Assembly (NCBI GenBank): GCA_028690555.1
Contig: JAQVBA010000003.1
Span: 1 to 43,107, forward strand
Reading direction: 5' to 3'
Length of the DNA: 43,107 nt
Source of the DNA: Acholeplasmataceae bacterium
Lineage (GTDB): Bacteria; Bacillota_I; Bacilli_A; Acholeplasmatales; Acholeplasmataceae
This document shows positions 1-7,384 of the stretch, piece by piece (position 1 is the stretch's first letter; every line of letters begins with the position of its first letter). The notes beneath the pieces were generated by a model. That model saw nothing but the letters and a program-made list of their open reading frames with translations, was not told the DNA's origin and did no database searches. A program made the position numbers and the translations under genes.

Positions 1-596
1 GGTTCTTGCCAACCAAAAGCACGGTAAACCATGATTTGTTTAGGTGTATTTGTGATATGTTCCTCTCCCCGTAAAACATGACTGATTTCCATTAAATGAT
101 CATCAATCACAACAGCAAAATTATAGGTTGGAATTCCATTATCTTTTAAGATAATCCAATCTTCAACATCTTTACTCATAAATTTGAGTTCACCACGAAC
201 GATATCATCAAAAACATAAGTTTCATCTTTTGGAACTTTAAAACGAATTGCATATTGATCGCTATTTTCGCGATAATCTTTATAAGCTAATCCTTTATCT
301 AAAAGTTCATTGGCATAGTTTTGATATAATTCAAGTCTTTCAAGTTGGCGATAGGGTCCATACTTGCCACCTTTATCTGGTGATTCATCCCAATCGAGCC
401 CTAACCATCTTAAATTACTTAATTGTGACTCTTCGCCACCTTTAACATTTCTTAAAACGTCTGTATCTTCGATACGAACAATAAATTCACCACCGAAATG
501 GCGTGCAAATATATAATTGAATAAAGCACTACGTGCATTTCCAATATGTAGTAGTCCCGTTGGACTTGGTGCGTATCTTACGCGTATTTTACTCAT
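1..596 (-). CDS. gltX: Glutamyl-tRNA synthetase, N-terminal part (cut by window edge)
   Basis: This gene charges tRNA-Glu with glutamate (in many relatives also tRNA-Gln) in the cytoplasm. The first 198 codons are visible; the rest lies beyond base 1. The class I Rossmann start is clear: RVRYAPSPTGLLHIGNARSA contains the HIGH-type motif (residues 17-20), followed by the FVVRIEDTD-like block at 38-46 and the conserved PTYNFAVVIDDHLMEISHV block at about 156-174. The ATG at 596 is preceded by an AGGTGG ribosome site. Between GLAYK (about 102-106) and YAIRF (115-119) only about nine residues remain; most bacterial GluRS have a segment 30-40 residues longer here, which in E. coli carries the zinc-binding Cys residues. 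The frame is open across the junction, so this is an in-frame loss. Identification is firm; the effect of the loss is unknown. Confidence 0.95.
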   Translation of the reverse strand, partial: MSKIRVRYAPSPTGLLHIGNARSALFNYIFARHFGGEFIVRIEDTDVLRNVKGGEESQLSNLRWLGLDWDESPDKGGKYGPYRQLERLELYQNYANELLDKGLAYKDYRENSDQYAIRFKVPKDETYVFDDIVRGELKFMSKDVEDWIILKDNGIPTYNFAVVIDDHLMEISHVLRGEEHITNTPKQIMVYRAFGWQE

Positions 597-622
597 AGAG
601 TATCCCACCTTTTGTCTTAACT

Positions 623-652
623 ATTATACGATATTTTTGATGATTCAAACAA
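623..652 (-). promoter_or_regulatory. Putative gltX promoter
   Basis: On the minus strand a perfect TATAAT (628-623) lies 18 bases from TTGTTT (652-647), about 27 bases before the gltX ATG. It sits right after the stop of the 668-1195 gene. No terminator is visible between the two, so read-through into gltX is also possible. Confidence 0.6.
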
Positions 653-667
653 TGACTATGTGATATT

Positions 668-1195
668 TCACTCATATTTAAAAGATCCTTTATAACCAAT
701 CTTTTTTAAATAATGATTTGTCTGGCGTCTCGTCTTAAAGACAATCACCTTGTCTTTGTAATTTTCTTTGATTGATTTTAATAATTCTTTGGAATTCTTC
801 TTTCTTCCGCTAAATAATATCCACCAAATAAAACTTAGATTGAGTCGTTCTTTACATCCTTCAGCAATCGAATCCCGGTTTTGATTGTGGAACTTGATAC
901 GTCTAAAAATCGCTCCATATAAACATTTAAAACGATTAAAATCAAAAATGAATATTTGATCTGCAAGATCAAATCGCTCAGTTGCCATTTTACGATATAA
1001 ACCATCGATGATCCAATCATCTTGTTTCATGAAATCTCTGATCTCTTGTTCAACCACCTTTTTATCACGTTCTACCCAATTTGGTGCAAAGAAGATTCGA
1101 TCAATATGTAAAATTGGAATATTATAACAGTTTGATAAACGTTTAGAAAATGTAGATTTACCAGAACTTGAGTAACCAATTACCATAATCTTCAT
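668..1195 (-). CDS. P-loop kinase-like protein (DNA topology modulation/FlaR-type family)
   Basis: The 175-residue protein starts with a Walker A loop, MKIMVIGYSSSGKSTFSKRL, followed by an LHIDRIFFAPNW block and WIIDGLYRK near residue 60. This order is typical of the small adenylate-kinase-like NTPases often annotated as DNA topology modulation protein FlaR. Their real substrate is not settled, and the FlaR name is historical. The ATG overlaps the stop of the upstream MFS gene by four bases (ATGA), which suggests translational coupling and one transcript. The family call is good; the biochemical role cannot be given. No signal peptide or membrane segment is seen, so it should be cytoplasmic. 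Confidence 0.75.
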   Translation of the reverse strand: MKIMVIGYSSSGKSTFSKRLSNCYNIPILHIDRIFFAPNWVERDKKVVEQEIRDFMKQDDWIIDGLYRKMATERFDLADQIFIFDFNRFKCLYGAIFRRIKFHNQNRDSIAEGCKERLNLSFIWWILFSGRKKNSKELLKSIKENYKDKVIVFKTRRQTNHYLKKIGYKGSFKYE

Positions 1196-2820
1196 TGAGA
1201 ATCCCTCTTCATCATCAAATTTTTAAATAAATGTTTTCTAATTTTTTTTGCTTCCCCTTCTTTAACAAATAGAAAAGCTATGAATGCAAGTAAAACGAAT
1301 AATGTCGCATATGGAAATAAAATTAAGCGTCCATAACGATCCATCAATATACCTGACAATATGGGTGTAGCAATCTGAGCAGTCATTGAAGCTGAGTAAT
1401 AATACCCCGTATAAAGACCTGAATTGCCACCACTTGCAAGTTCAACAACCATAACATAAGTGTTAATCGAAATCATCGACCAACCCACACCAGCTAAGAA
1501 AACGATGCCTGCGGTTTGCCATGCTTGTCGTTCTTTTAGAAAATAGATCGATCCAAAGGAAAGTATTACAATAATCATACCTAAAATAATCGTTCTTCTA
1601 CGTCCAAGTTTTAAAGATAATATCCCAACTGGGACGATCATAATAATAACAAGTGCCTGTGCAACAATAAATGGAAAATCAAAATAATTCATATTCAGTA
1701 CTTTAGGAAGATAATCTGCAAGTTTACTCATCACCGCATTATAACCCATAAAGAGCATAAAGATTGAGGTAAGCAAGAAGTAAAGCGATCTTGCTTTACG
1801 TCTTGATAAATGTTTCATTGAAAATTGTTTTCTTATCGGTGCTTTTTGTTCTTCTTCTTCGATGATGATGTTTAATTGTTTTTCTAATTCAACACGATCT
1901 TTAACCCATTCGGGTTCTCTGACTTTCCATAAGAAAACACCTAAAGCAAGTAACATAATGATTCCGATGAGGATAAAGACCAATGCGTGATTATCGTAAG
2001 CATGTCGATTTAATCCGCTTAACATGATGATATACACACCCAAAATGCCACCTACGGCACCCATAAATGTAATAATGGCGTTTGCTTTCGACCTTAAAGG
2101 TTTAATTGTAATATCAGGCATAAGTGCAACCGCTGGCGATCTAAAAATAGCCATCGCAACGAGTGCAACAAAAAGCGTCGATATGAAAATGATCAAAGTT
2201 GACGGATCTCTTGAAGTCACTTCCCATGCTCGAGTTGATAAATACCCATAATATAAATCTTTAATTTCATAAAGCTGTCTTGCTGATAATTGATCACTAG
2301 CCCTAGCTAATACCGATAACATGCCGTCATGTGTTGTCTCATACCAAGATTCGTATTGATTTAGACTGATATATCCTTCGTCTAGGCTATCCAATCTTTC
2401 ATCTCGCATATTGTCAATAACAATAAACCAATGTGTTTTTTCTTCTTCTAGTTCAACAGACTCAAACGCAACATCATAATGTGTTTCGATAATATCTGTC
2501 ATTTTAATTTTTTCAGTTTGAATAAAATCAGCATACGCAAGTCCCATAAATGCAAATGCTGCAATGATAGTCCCTACGATCACATAAGGGGTACGTCTTC
2601 CAATTTTTGCATTTGATCTATCGGATAAAGACCCAAACAGTGGTAGCAAAAAAACAGCCATGATGTTATCAAGTGCCATAACGATTCCTGACCATGTTTG
2701 TGTTAGACCGTATTTATCGATCAGTGTTCTAGCAATCAACATATCATAGGTTTGCCAAAACATTGAAATGATGAAAAATACGATGCCGATATAAAATGTC
2801 CGTTTGTAATTTAATCTCAT
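1192..2820 (-). CDS. MFS transporter with large extra loop after TM3
   Basis: This 542-residue polytopic membrane protein looks like the sugar-transporter branch of the major facilitator superfamily (SLC45/GPH-like). Visible signs are the loop 2-3 motif GSLSDRSNAKIGRRTPYV (63-80), the FRSPAVALMPDI motif after TM4 (227-237) and the loop 8-9 motif LGRRR. About 12 membrane segments can be placed. Residues about 98-207, between TM3 and TM4, form a hydrophilic insert rich in acidic residues; by MFS topology it should face outside. The family normally has only a short loop there. The substrate is unknown; a sugar or glycoside is plausible. The downstream P-loop gene overlaps by four bases. The start is the ATG at 2820. 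Confidence 0.8.
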   Translation of the reverse strand: MRLNYKRTFYIGIVFFIISMFWQTYDMLIARTLIDKYGLTQTWSGIVMALDNIMAVFLLPLFGSLSDRSNAKIGRRTPYVIVGTIIAAFAFMGLAYADFIQTEKIKMTDIIETHYDVAFESVELEEEKTHWFIVIDNMRDERLDSLDEGYISLNQYESWYETTHDGMLSVLARASDQLSARQLYEIKDLYYGYLSTRAWEVTSRDPSTLIIFISTLFVALVAMAIFRSPAVALMPDITIKPLRSKANAIITFMGAVGGILGVYIIMLSGLNRHAYDNHALVFILIGIIMLLALGVFLWKVREPEWVKDRVELEKQLNIIIEEEEQKAPIRKQFSMKHLSRRKARSLYFLLTSIFMLFMGYNAVMSKLADYLPKVLNMNYFDFPFIVAQALVIIMIVPVGILSLKLGRRRTIILGMIIVILSFGSIYFLKERQAWQTAGIVFLAGVGWSMISINTYVMVVELASGGNSGLYTGYYYSASMTAQIATPILSGILMDRYGRLILFPYATLFVLLAFIAFLFVKEGEAKKIRKHLFKNLMMKRDSQ

Positions 2821-2846
2821 ATGCCCCTCATCAAACGTCTAGTCAT

Positions 2847-2874
2847 ATTATATCATAAAAAAGAAAGGACCCAA
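2847..2874 (-). promoter_or_regulatory. Putative promoter of the MFS gene, inside the rpsI terminator
   Basis: On the minus strand TATAAT (2852-2847) follows TTGGGT (2874-2869) with a 16-base spacer, and the MFS ATG is at 2820. The -35 element lies in the 3' arm of the rpsI terminator hairpin and the spacer is its U-tract. The -10 match is perfect; the -35 is only fair. Confidence 0.45.
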
Positions 2875-2881
2875 GGGGTCC
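2857..2881 (-). terminator. Rho-independent terminator of rplM-rpsI
   Basis: Read on the minus strand, AGGACCCC-TT-GGGTCCT is followed by TTCTTTTTT, nine bases after the rpsI stop. It is a short GC-rich hairpin with a U-tract. Confidence 0.8.
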
Positions 2882-2889
2882 TAAATCGA

Positions 2890-3288
2890 TTAACGCTTTG
2901 AGAATTGTCCTGCACGACGTGCTTTTTTCAAGCCGTACTTTTTACGTTCTTTCGAACGAGAATCTCTTGTAATTAATCCTGCTGGTTTTAATGTTGCTCT
3001 AAGTTCTGGGTTGACTTCTAAAAGTGCGCGAGTAATACCTAAACGGATTGCTCCAGCTTGTCCAGTTAAACCACCACCATAAACGTTAACAGAAATGTCG
3101 TATTTACCTTCATTTTCTGTGATTGCAAGTGGCTGTAAGACGTCTAAGCGGGTTGCAGCAGATGGAATGTAATCTTCAAATGTTCTTCCGTTAATCACGA
3201 ATTCACCTTTACCATTCGAAAGAATGACGCGAGCGACTGAACTTTTTCTACGACCAGTTCCTAAATATTGTACTTTATTCTTTGCCAT
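2890..3288 (-). CDS. rpsI: 30S ribosomal protein S9
   Basis: S9 binds the 3' domain of 16S rRNA; its C-terminal tail reaches the P-site tRNA. The 132-residue product has the usual bacterial length. It shows the family start YLGTGRRKSSVARV, the block GGGLTGQAGAIRLGI, and the invariant end RDSRSKERKKYGLKKARR...FSKR with its terminal Lys-Arg. It begins three bases after the rplM stop, forming the standard rplM-rpsI pair, and is followed directly by a terminator. In Bacillus this pair sits behind truA in the ecf cluster; here it stands alone with its own promoter. Confidence 0.98.
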   Translation of the reverse strand: MAKNKVQYLGTGRRKSSVARVILSNGKGEFVINGRTFEDYIPSAATRLDVLQPLAITENEGKYDISVNVYGGGLTGQAGAIRLGITRALLEVNPELRATLKPAGLITRDSRSKERKKYGLKKARRAGQFSKR

Positions 3289-3291
3289 GTC

Positions 3292-3720
3292 TTACACCTC
3301 CAATTTTTCTGGTTGTTGCGCTTGATGTTTATGTTCAGGTCCAGCATAAACGAATAATTTATCCGCCATTTGCTTTCCTAAACGTGTATGCGGTAGCATA
3401 CCAACAATTGCTTTTTCAACCATACGTGTTGGAAATTTAGCCATAACATCTTTAGCTGCTGTGCTGGAAAGACCTCCATTATAACCTGAATGGCTATAAT
3501 ACATCTTTTGATCCCATTTTTTACCAGTTAATGAAATTTTTTCTGCATTGACGACGATCACATAGTCACCACAGTCTACATGAGGAGTGTAGGTTGGTTT
3601 ATGTTTACCTCTCAATACGGTTGCGACTTCAGTTGCTAAGCGACCGAGAGTCTTGTTTTCTGCATCGACTACAAACCATTTACGTGTGACGGTTTGCGCG
3701 TTTGCCATATATGTTTTCAT
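3292..3720 (-). CDS. rplM: 50S ribosomal protein L13
   Basis: L13 is an early-assembly protein of the large subunit that binds 23S rRNA. The 142-residue protein is of normal length and carries the blocks KWFVVDAENKTLGRLATEVA, GDYVIVVNAEKISLTGKKWDQK, YYSHSGYNGG and the C-terminal AIVGMLPHTRLGKQMADKLFVY. The ATG at 3720 has an AAGGAG site seven bases upstream. It is the first gene of a two-gene operon with rpsI, under a strong promoter and a short structured leader. Confidence 0.98.
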   Translation of the reverse strand: MKTYMANAQTVTRKWFVVDAENKTLGRLATEVATVLRGKHKPTYTPHVDCGDYVIVVNAEKISLTGKKWDQKMYYSHSGYNGGLSSTAAKDVMAKFPTRMVEKAIVGMLPHTRLGKQMADKLFVYAGPEHKHQAQQPEKLEV

Positions 3721-3787
3721 GCGTTTTCTCCTTATATTCTTTGGGTTGAAATAAGGGCTATAAAGTGGATAAAACTTATGTACCTTA
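3721..3787 (-). promoter_or_regulatory. Possible L13 leader hairpin
   Basis: The 5' untranslated region of rplM (about 60 bases) can fold: UAAGG (3787-3783) pairs with CCUUA (3756-3752), and inside it AUAAGU pairs with ACUUUAU with one bulged base. Bacillota rplM genes often carry an L13 leader that is thought to bind L13 for feedback. The position fits, but I cannot test the sequence against the family model, so this is tentative. Confidence 0.4.
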
Positions 3788-3790
3788 GTA

Positions 3791-3819
3791 ATAATACTAT
3801 ATTACATAGTAAAAGTCAA
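3791..3819 (-). promoter_or_regulatory. rplM-rpsI promoter
   Basis: On the minus strand TTGACT (3819-3814) and TATTAT (3796-3791) are separated by exactly 17 bases, close to a consensus sigma-A promoter. The expected start is near 3784, giving a leader of about 60 bases. Confidence 0.8.
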
Positions 3820-3884
3820 CAGTTTTAATACACAAACAATACCCTTAAATGATGCTTTTAAAATCATTAATTCTTTAGATTAAT

Positions 3885-4388
3885 TTACTCGTTTTCGACA
3901 ATAAATACAGATCCATCCTGAAGGTTTACAAGAATTCTTTCTTGCTGAGAAGTTGGGATATTTTTACCAATATAATCCGCACGAATAGGTAATTCCCTAT
4001 GCCCGCGATCAATCAAAATAGCAAGTTGAATTTGATTGGGTCTCCCATGGTCATTTAATGCATCCATAGCAGCTCTAACACTTCTTCCTGTAAATAGAAC
4101 ATCATCGACTAATATAACACTCTTTTGATGGATATCAAGACCTTGTAAATCTGCTGGATTTTTTGGATAAATATCATCACGATAAGGATGAATATCTAAT
4201 GGAAAACATGGGACATCGATATCTGCAAAACGCTTCAAGTTTTCTTTCAGCATTTGTGCAATTGGATAGCCCTTTTTTAAGATACCAATTAAAACAATAT
4301 CATTTAAGTTAGCATTTCTTTCAATGATTTCATGAGTCATTCTTTTTAAGGTTCTTGAGAGTTGTTCTTGATTCATAATTTCCTTCAT
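3885..4388 (-). CDS. pyrR: PyrR: pyrimidine attenuation regulator / uracil phosphoribosyltransferase
   Basis: PyrR binds UMP/UTP and then a hairpin in pyrimidine-gene leaders, promoting termination; the family also has weak uracil phosphoribosyltransferase activity. The 167-residue protein carries the type I PRTase PRPP loop VILVDDVLFTGRSVRAAMDA (about residues 91-110), the flexible hood DIHPYRDD, and LIDRGHRELPIRADYIGKNI near the end. Two starts are possible: the ATG at 4388 (after GGTGA) or the ATG at 4376 (after AAGGA), which gives MNQEQL, closer to the Bacillus start. The gene is alone, divergent from uraA, whose leader holds a matching PyrR-binding loop. No pyr biosynthetic genes are near. 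Confidence 0.95.
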   Translation of the reverse strand: MKEIMNQEQLSRTLKRMTHEIIERNANLNDIVLIGILKKGYPIAQMLKENLKRFADIDVPCFPLDIHPYRDDIYPKNPADLQGLDIHQKSVILVDDVLFTGRSVRAAMDALNDHGRPNQIQLAILIDRGHRELPIRADYIGKNIPTSQQERILVNLQDGSVFIVENE

Positions 4389-4431
4389 ACTATCACCATT
4401 TACATGATATCATTTTTTATAATTTTTAGGG

Positions 4432-4459
4432 TTGTAATTCAAAACTTTCATGATATACT
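4432..4459 (+). promoter_or_regulatory. uraA promoter
   Basis: TTGTAA (4432-4437) and TATACT (4454-4459) are 16 bases apart, so the RNA should start near 4466, just before the PyrR-binding loop. The divergent pyrR promoter must lie in the same roughly 60 bases, but I could not place it with confidence. Confidence 0.65.
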
Positions 4460-4472
4460 TGTAACAGTAAAG

Positions 4473-4559
4473 GTCCTTTAAGTTATGCCCGTGAGCGTAA
4501 TAAGGTATCAGAAACACTATACCCTAAACCATTTAAAGGACACGTTTGTGTCCTTTTTT
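4473..4559 (+). promoter_or_regulatory. PyrR-dependent transcription attenuator upstream of uraA
   Basis: All three parts of a PyrR attenuator are visible. The PyrR-binding loop is at 4475-4505: a lower stem CCUU/AAGG, an internal bulge UAAG opposite U, an upper stem UUAUGC/GCGUAA, and the hexaloop CCGUGA, which fits the known CNGNGA consensus. The terminator is AAAGGACAC-GUUU-GUGUCCUUUUUU at 4535-4559. The antiterminator is GUCCUUUAA (4473-4481) paired with UUAAAGGAC (4533-4541); it uses one arm of each of the other two structures. With pyrimidines present, PyrR should hold the binding loop, free the terminator and shut off uraA. Confidence 0.9.
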
Positions 4560-4596
4560 CATGGAGACCTTTCTAAATTAGAAAAGGAGAATACAA

Positions 4597-5865
4597 ATGA
4601 ATCAATCAGGTTTAATCGTTGGTATTTCAGAAAAGCCGAAATCTCTTGGCAGTTGGATTATCTTAAGTCTTCAACATGTATTTGCAATGTTTGGAGCAAC
4701 CGTCTTAGTTCCCTTATTAACCGGACTAGATGTTGGGGTCGCTTTAGTTGCTAGTGGTATTGGTACACTCATTTACATTGCATGTACAAAAGCAAAAGTT
4801 CCAGTTTACTTAGGAAGTAGCTTTGCATATATTACAACCATTCAGGTTGCGATTGCATCGAATGGCGTTGGAAGTGCATATGTCGGTTTAATGATGGTTG
4901 GATTAGTTTACGCAATCGTGGCAACCATCATTCGATTTGTCGGTAGTGATTGGTTAAGAAAATTGTTACCTCCTGTCGTGATTGGTCCAATGATTATCAT
5001 TATCGGTTTATCATTAGCACCGGTCGCAATCAGTAGTGCGGGTTTAGATGGTAGCATGACATGGAGAGAACCTGTGGTTGCACTCATTACATTCTTAGCA
5101 GTTGTTCTTCTATCGATTAAAGCACGCGGTTTCTTAAGAATTGTTCCATTCCTAGTTGCAATCTTTATTGGATACATTGCAGCAATCATCTTCGGTTTGG
5201 TAGATCTTACAACTGTATTTGCAGGTTATAGTTTCTTACAAATCCCTAATTTCTCATTTGTCGGTACTTATGAATTTGATTTCAGTGCAATCTTAATTTT
5301 CTTACCACTTGCGTTTGTTACAATTTCTGAACATATTGGTGATCATGTGGTCTTAGGTGAAATTACTGGCCAAGATTTTATTGCAAACCCTGGATTACAC
5401 AATACATTGATGGGTGATGGAATTGCAACATTTGTCTCAGCGGCTATCGGTGGACCTGCAAACACAACTTACGGTGAAAACACAGGTGTGATTGCGGTAA
5501 CTAAAGTAGGTTCTGTATGGGTAACTGGTTTAGCTGCATGTTTTGCGATCTTACTCGGTTTCTTTGGATGGATTCAAGCATTCATTAATTCTATTCCATG
5601 GGCAGTCATTGGTGGCATGACCATCATTTTATACGGTTTGATTGCAGCAAATGGTGTTAAAGTATTGATTAAAGATAAAACAGATTTATCCGATATGAGA
5701 AAGCTCATTGTTGTCTCTACAATGCTAGTTATTGGTCTTGGTGGTGCATATTTAAATATCACATCAACTTCTGGATTATCTGGCATGAGTTTAGCAGCAA
5801 TTGTTGGGATTCTATTGAACCAAGGAATTAACCTAATTGATCGTTCTAATCACAAAGAAAAATAA
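4597..5865 (+). CDS. uraA: Uracil permease (NCS2 family)
   Basis: This 422-residue protein imports uracil with protons across the cell membrane. It shows NCS2 hallmarks: SLQHVFAMFGATVLVPLLTG at the start of TM1, the SSFAYI motif after TM3, the acidic motif TISEHIGDHVVLGEITG in the central part, GGPANTTYGENTGVIAVTKV (the TM10 signature) and 12-14 hydrophobic segments. The ATG at 4597 follows an AAGGAG site. It is transcribed alone behind the PyrR attenuator, which marks the substrate as a pyrimidine, and ends at a hairpin shared with the convergent pbuG gene. Confidence 0.95.
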   Translation: MNQSGLIVGISEKPKSLGSWIILSLQHVFAMFGATVLVPLLTGLDVGVALVASGIGTLIYIACTKAKVPVYLGSSFAYITTIQVAIASNGVGSAYVGLMMVGLVYAIVATIIRFVGSDWLRKLLPPVVIGPMIIIIGLSLAPVAISSAGLDGSMTWREPVVALITFLAVVLLSIKARGFLRIVPFLVAIFIGYIAAIIFGLVDLTTVFAGYSFLQIPNFSFVGTYEFDFSAILIFLPLAFVTISEHIGDHVVLGEITGQDFIANPGLHNTLMGDGIATFVSAAIGGPANTTYGENTGVIAVTKVGSVWVTGLAACFAILLGFFGWIQAFINSIPWAVIGGMTIILYGLIAANGVKVLIKDKTDLSDMRKLIVVSTMLVIGLGGAYLNITSTSGLSGMSLAAIVGILLNQGINLIDRSNHKEK

Positions 5866-5887
5866 GAAATTTCTAAATCATCACAAC

Positions 5888-5915
5888 AAAAAAGGGAATC
5901 CGCGGATTCCCTTTT
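5888..5915. terminator. Bidirectional terminator between uraA and pbuG
   Basis: AAAAGGGAATCC-GC-GGATTCCCTTTT is a near-perfect hairpin with A-tract and U-tract on opposite sides. It lies 23 bases after the uraA stop and 17 bases after the end of the convergent permease gene. Confidence 0.85.
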
Positions 5916-5931
5916 GTATTGTATAAATTGT

Positions 5932-7278
5932 TTATACGATAGCGTTAATTGTAAAGTATGCGATAAATGCTAATGCTAAAACATACATCATCCAAGTGAC
6001 TTCTTTTGAACGTTTTTGGACGAGCATCATTAAAACATATACTACGAAACCAAATGCAATACCATTACCAATTGAATATGTAAGAATCATTGTAATAATG
6101 GTAATAAACGCTGCAGCAAGTGTTGGTTTGTCACCCCATTCAATGCCTTGAAGTTGACTAACCATTAAGATACCCACTAAAACTAAAGCCATGGATGTCA
6201 CTGCTGATGAGTTAATGAATACACTAAATACAGGATATGCAACAATACTAATTAAGAATAAAAGTCCTACAACGACTGAAGATAATCCAGTTCTAGCACC
6301 TGATTCAATACCTGATGTTGATTCAATATATGATGTTACAGTGGATGTTCCAACCATAGAACCAACGACTGTACCAATAGCATCTGACATTAAAGCGCGA
6401 TCAATATTTTCCATCTCACCTTTTTCATTGAGTAAGCCTGCAGGTTCAGCAACAGAAATTAAAGTACCCGCTGTATCAAAAATATCTAAATATAAGAAAG
6501 AGAAAACAATAAACCATAAATTAGGATGACTAAATACACTGCCTAATCCACTTCCAAATGCAAAGAAAGTATCACCAAATGTATTTAAATCTGTATATCC
6601 ACCAGTAAACGATGGCATACCAGCAACACCAATCCAACCAAGAATTAAACCAACGATTGCAGTAATTAAAATCGATAAGATGAAAGCAAACTTAGAGATT
6701 TTATGTTTCACAGCAAATAACACTAATGCGAGCATAATACCGAATAATGCGAGTAAAACTGTGGGGTTCGAAAAATCACCAAGTGCTACGAACGTAGCGC
6801 CATCTGCAACAATGATTCCAGCATTCTTTAAACCGATGAACGCAATAAAGAATCCAATACCAGCACCGATTGACTTTTTCAAACTTGCAGGTACGGCATT
6901 AATAATTGATTTTCTAAGTGGTGTAAATGAAATGATTAAGAAAATCACACCTGAGATAAAAGTTGCAGCAAGTGCTTCTTGCCATGAGTATCCAGATCCT
7001 AAAACCACTGTAAATGCAAATAAGGCATTAATCCCCATCCCTGGCGCAAGTGCGATTGGATAATTTGCATACAAGCCCATAATAAGAGTTGCGACTGCAG
7101 ATGCAATTGCTGTTGCAATAAACACACCACCCGCTGGCATACCTGCAGCACCTAAGATGTTAGGGTTAACTGCTAAGATGTAAGCCATTGCCAAGAATGT
7201 AACGAGACCACCAATCACTTCTGTACGAATGGTCGTACCTCTTTCTTCAATCTTGAAGAACTTTTTAATTCTTTCCAT
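5932..7278 (-). CDS. pbuG: Guanine/hypoxanthine permease (NCS2, AzgA/PbuG type)
   Basis: This permease should import guanine and hypoxanthine. The protein from the ATG at 7278 has 448 residues and begins MERIKKFFKIEERGTTIRTE, the usual start of the PbuG/PbuO group. Family blocks include GLVTFLAMAYILAVNPNILG, ALAPGMGINALFAF, and the mid-protein FLYLDIFDTAGTLISVAEPAG; about 13 membrane segments can be drawn. A longer reading from a GTG at 7317 is possible, but it lacks a ribosome site, while AGGAG precedes the ATG. The leader holds a guanine-class purine riboswitch, which supports the substrate. It is transcribed alone. Confidence 0.93.
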   Translation of the reverse strand: MERIKKFFKIEERGTTIRTEVIGGLVTFLAMAYILAVNPNILGAAGMPAGGVFIATAIASAVATLIMGLYANYPIALAPGMGINALFAFTVVLGSGYSWQEALAATFISGVIFLIISFTPLRKSIINAVPASLKKSIGAGIGFFIAFIGLKNAGIIVADGATFVALGDFSNPTVLLALFGIMLALVLFAVKHKISKFAFILSILITAIVGLILGWIGVAGMPSFTGGYTDLNTFGDTFFAFGSGLGSVFSHPNLWFIVFSFLYLDIFDTAGTLISVAEPAGLLNEKGEMENIDRALMSDAIGTVVGSMVGTSTVTSYIESTSGIESGARTGLSSVVVGLLFLISIVAYPVFSVFINSSAVTSMALVLVGILMVSQLQGIEWGDKPTLAAAFITIITMILTYSIGNGIAFGFVVYVLMMLVQKRSKEVTWMMYVLALAFIAYFTINAIV

Positions 7279-7320
7279 GCATAATCTCCTTTTTATTTTT
7301 TTTGTATTCACATGCACAAT

Positions 7321-7357
7321 AAAAAAACAAAAACCACAAAAATTATGTGGTTTCTAC
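7321..7357 (-). terminator. Riboswitch expression platform: regulated terminator
   Basis: On the minus strand AAACCACA-loop-TGTGGTTT (7353-7331) is followed by TTGTTTTTTT. The segment GUAGAAAC (7357-7350), at its 5' side, is exactly complementary over eight bases to GUUUCUAC (7422-7415) in the aptamer core. Ligand binding would lock the aptamer and free the terminator, an OFF switch. A second hairpin, AUAUGAAAAC/GUUUUCAUAU, lies between the two. Confidence 0.85.
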
Positions 7358-7384
7358 ATATGAAAACAAAAAGAAACGTTTTCA

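Noticed and set aside
248..445. Plus-strand 65-codon frame opposite gltX
   Set aside because: The minus strand there encodes conserved GluRS blocks; the frame has no ribosome site and low-complexity content.
3848..3869. Hairpin AATGAT/ATCATT after pyrR as a terminator
   Set aside because: The stem is AT-only and no U-tract follows on the minus strand; the pyrR terminator, if any, is not visible here.
4485..4754. Plus-strand open frame starting inside the PyrR-binding loop, as a leader peptide or gene
   Set aside because: It has no ribosome site, its ATG is in the regulatory hairpin, and most of it overlaps uraA in another frame.
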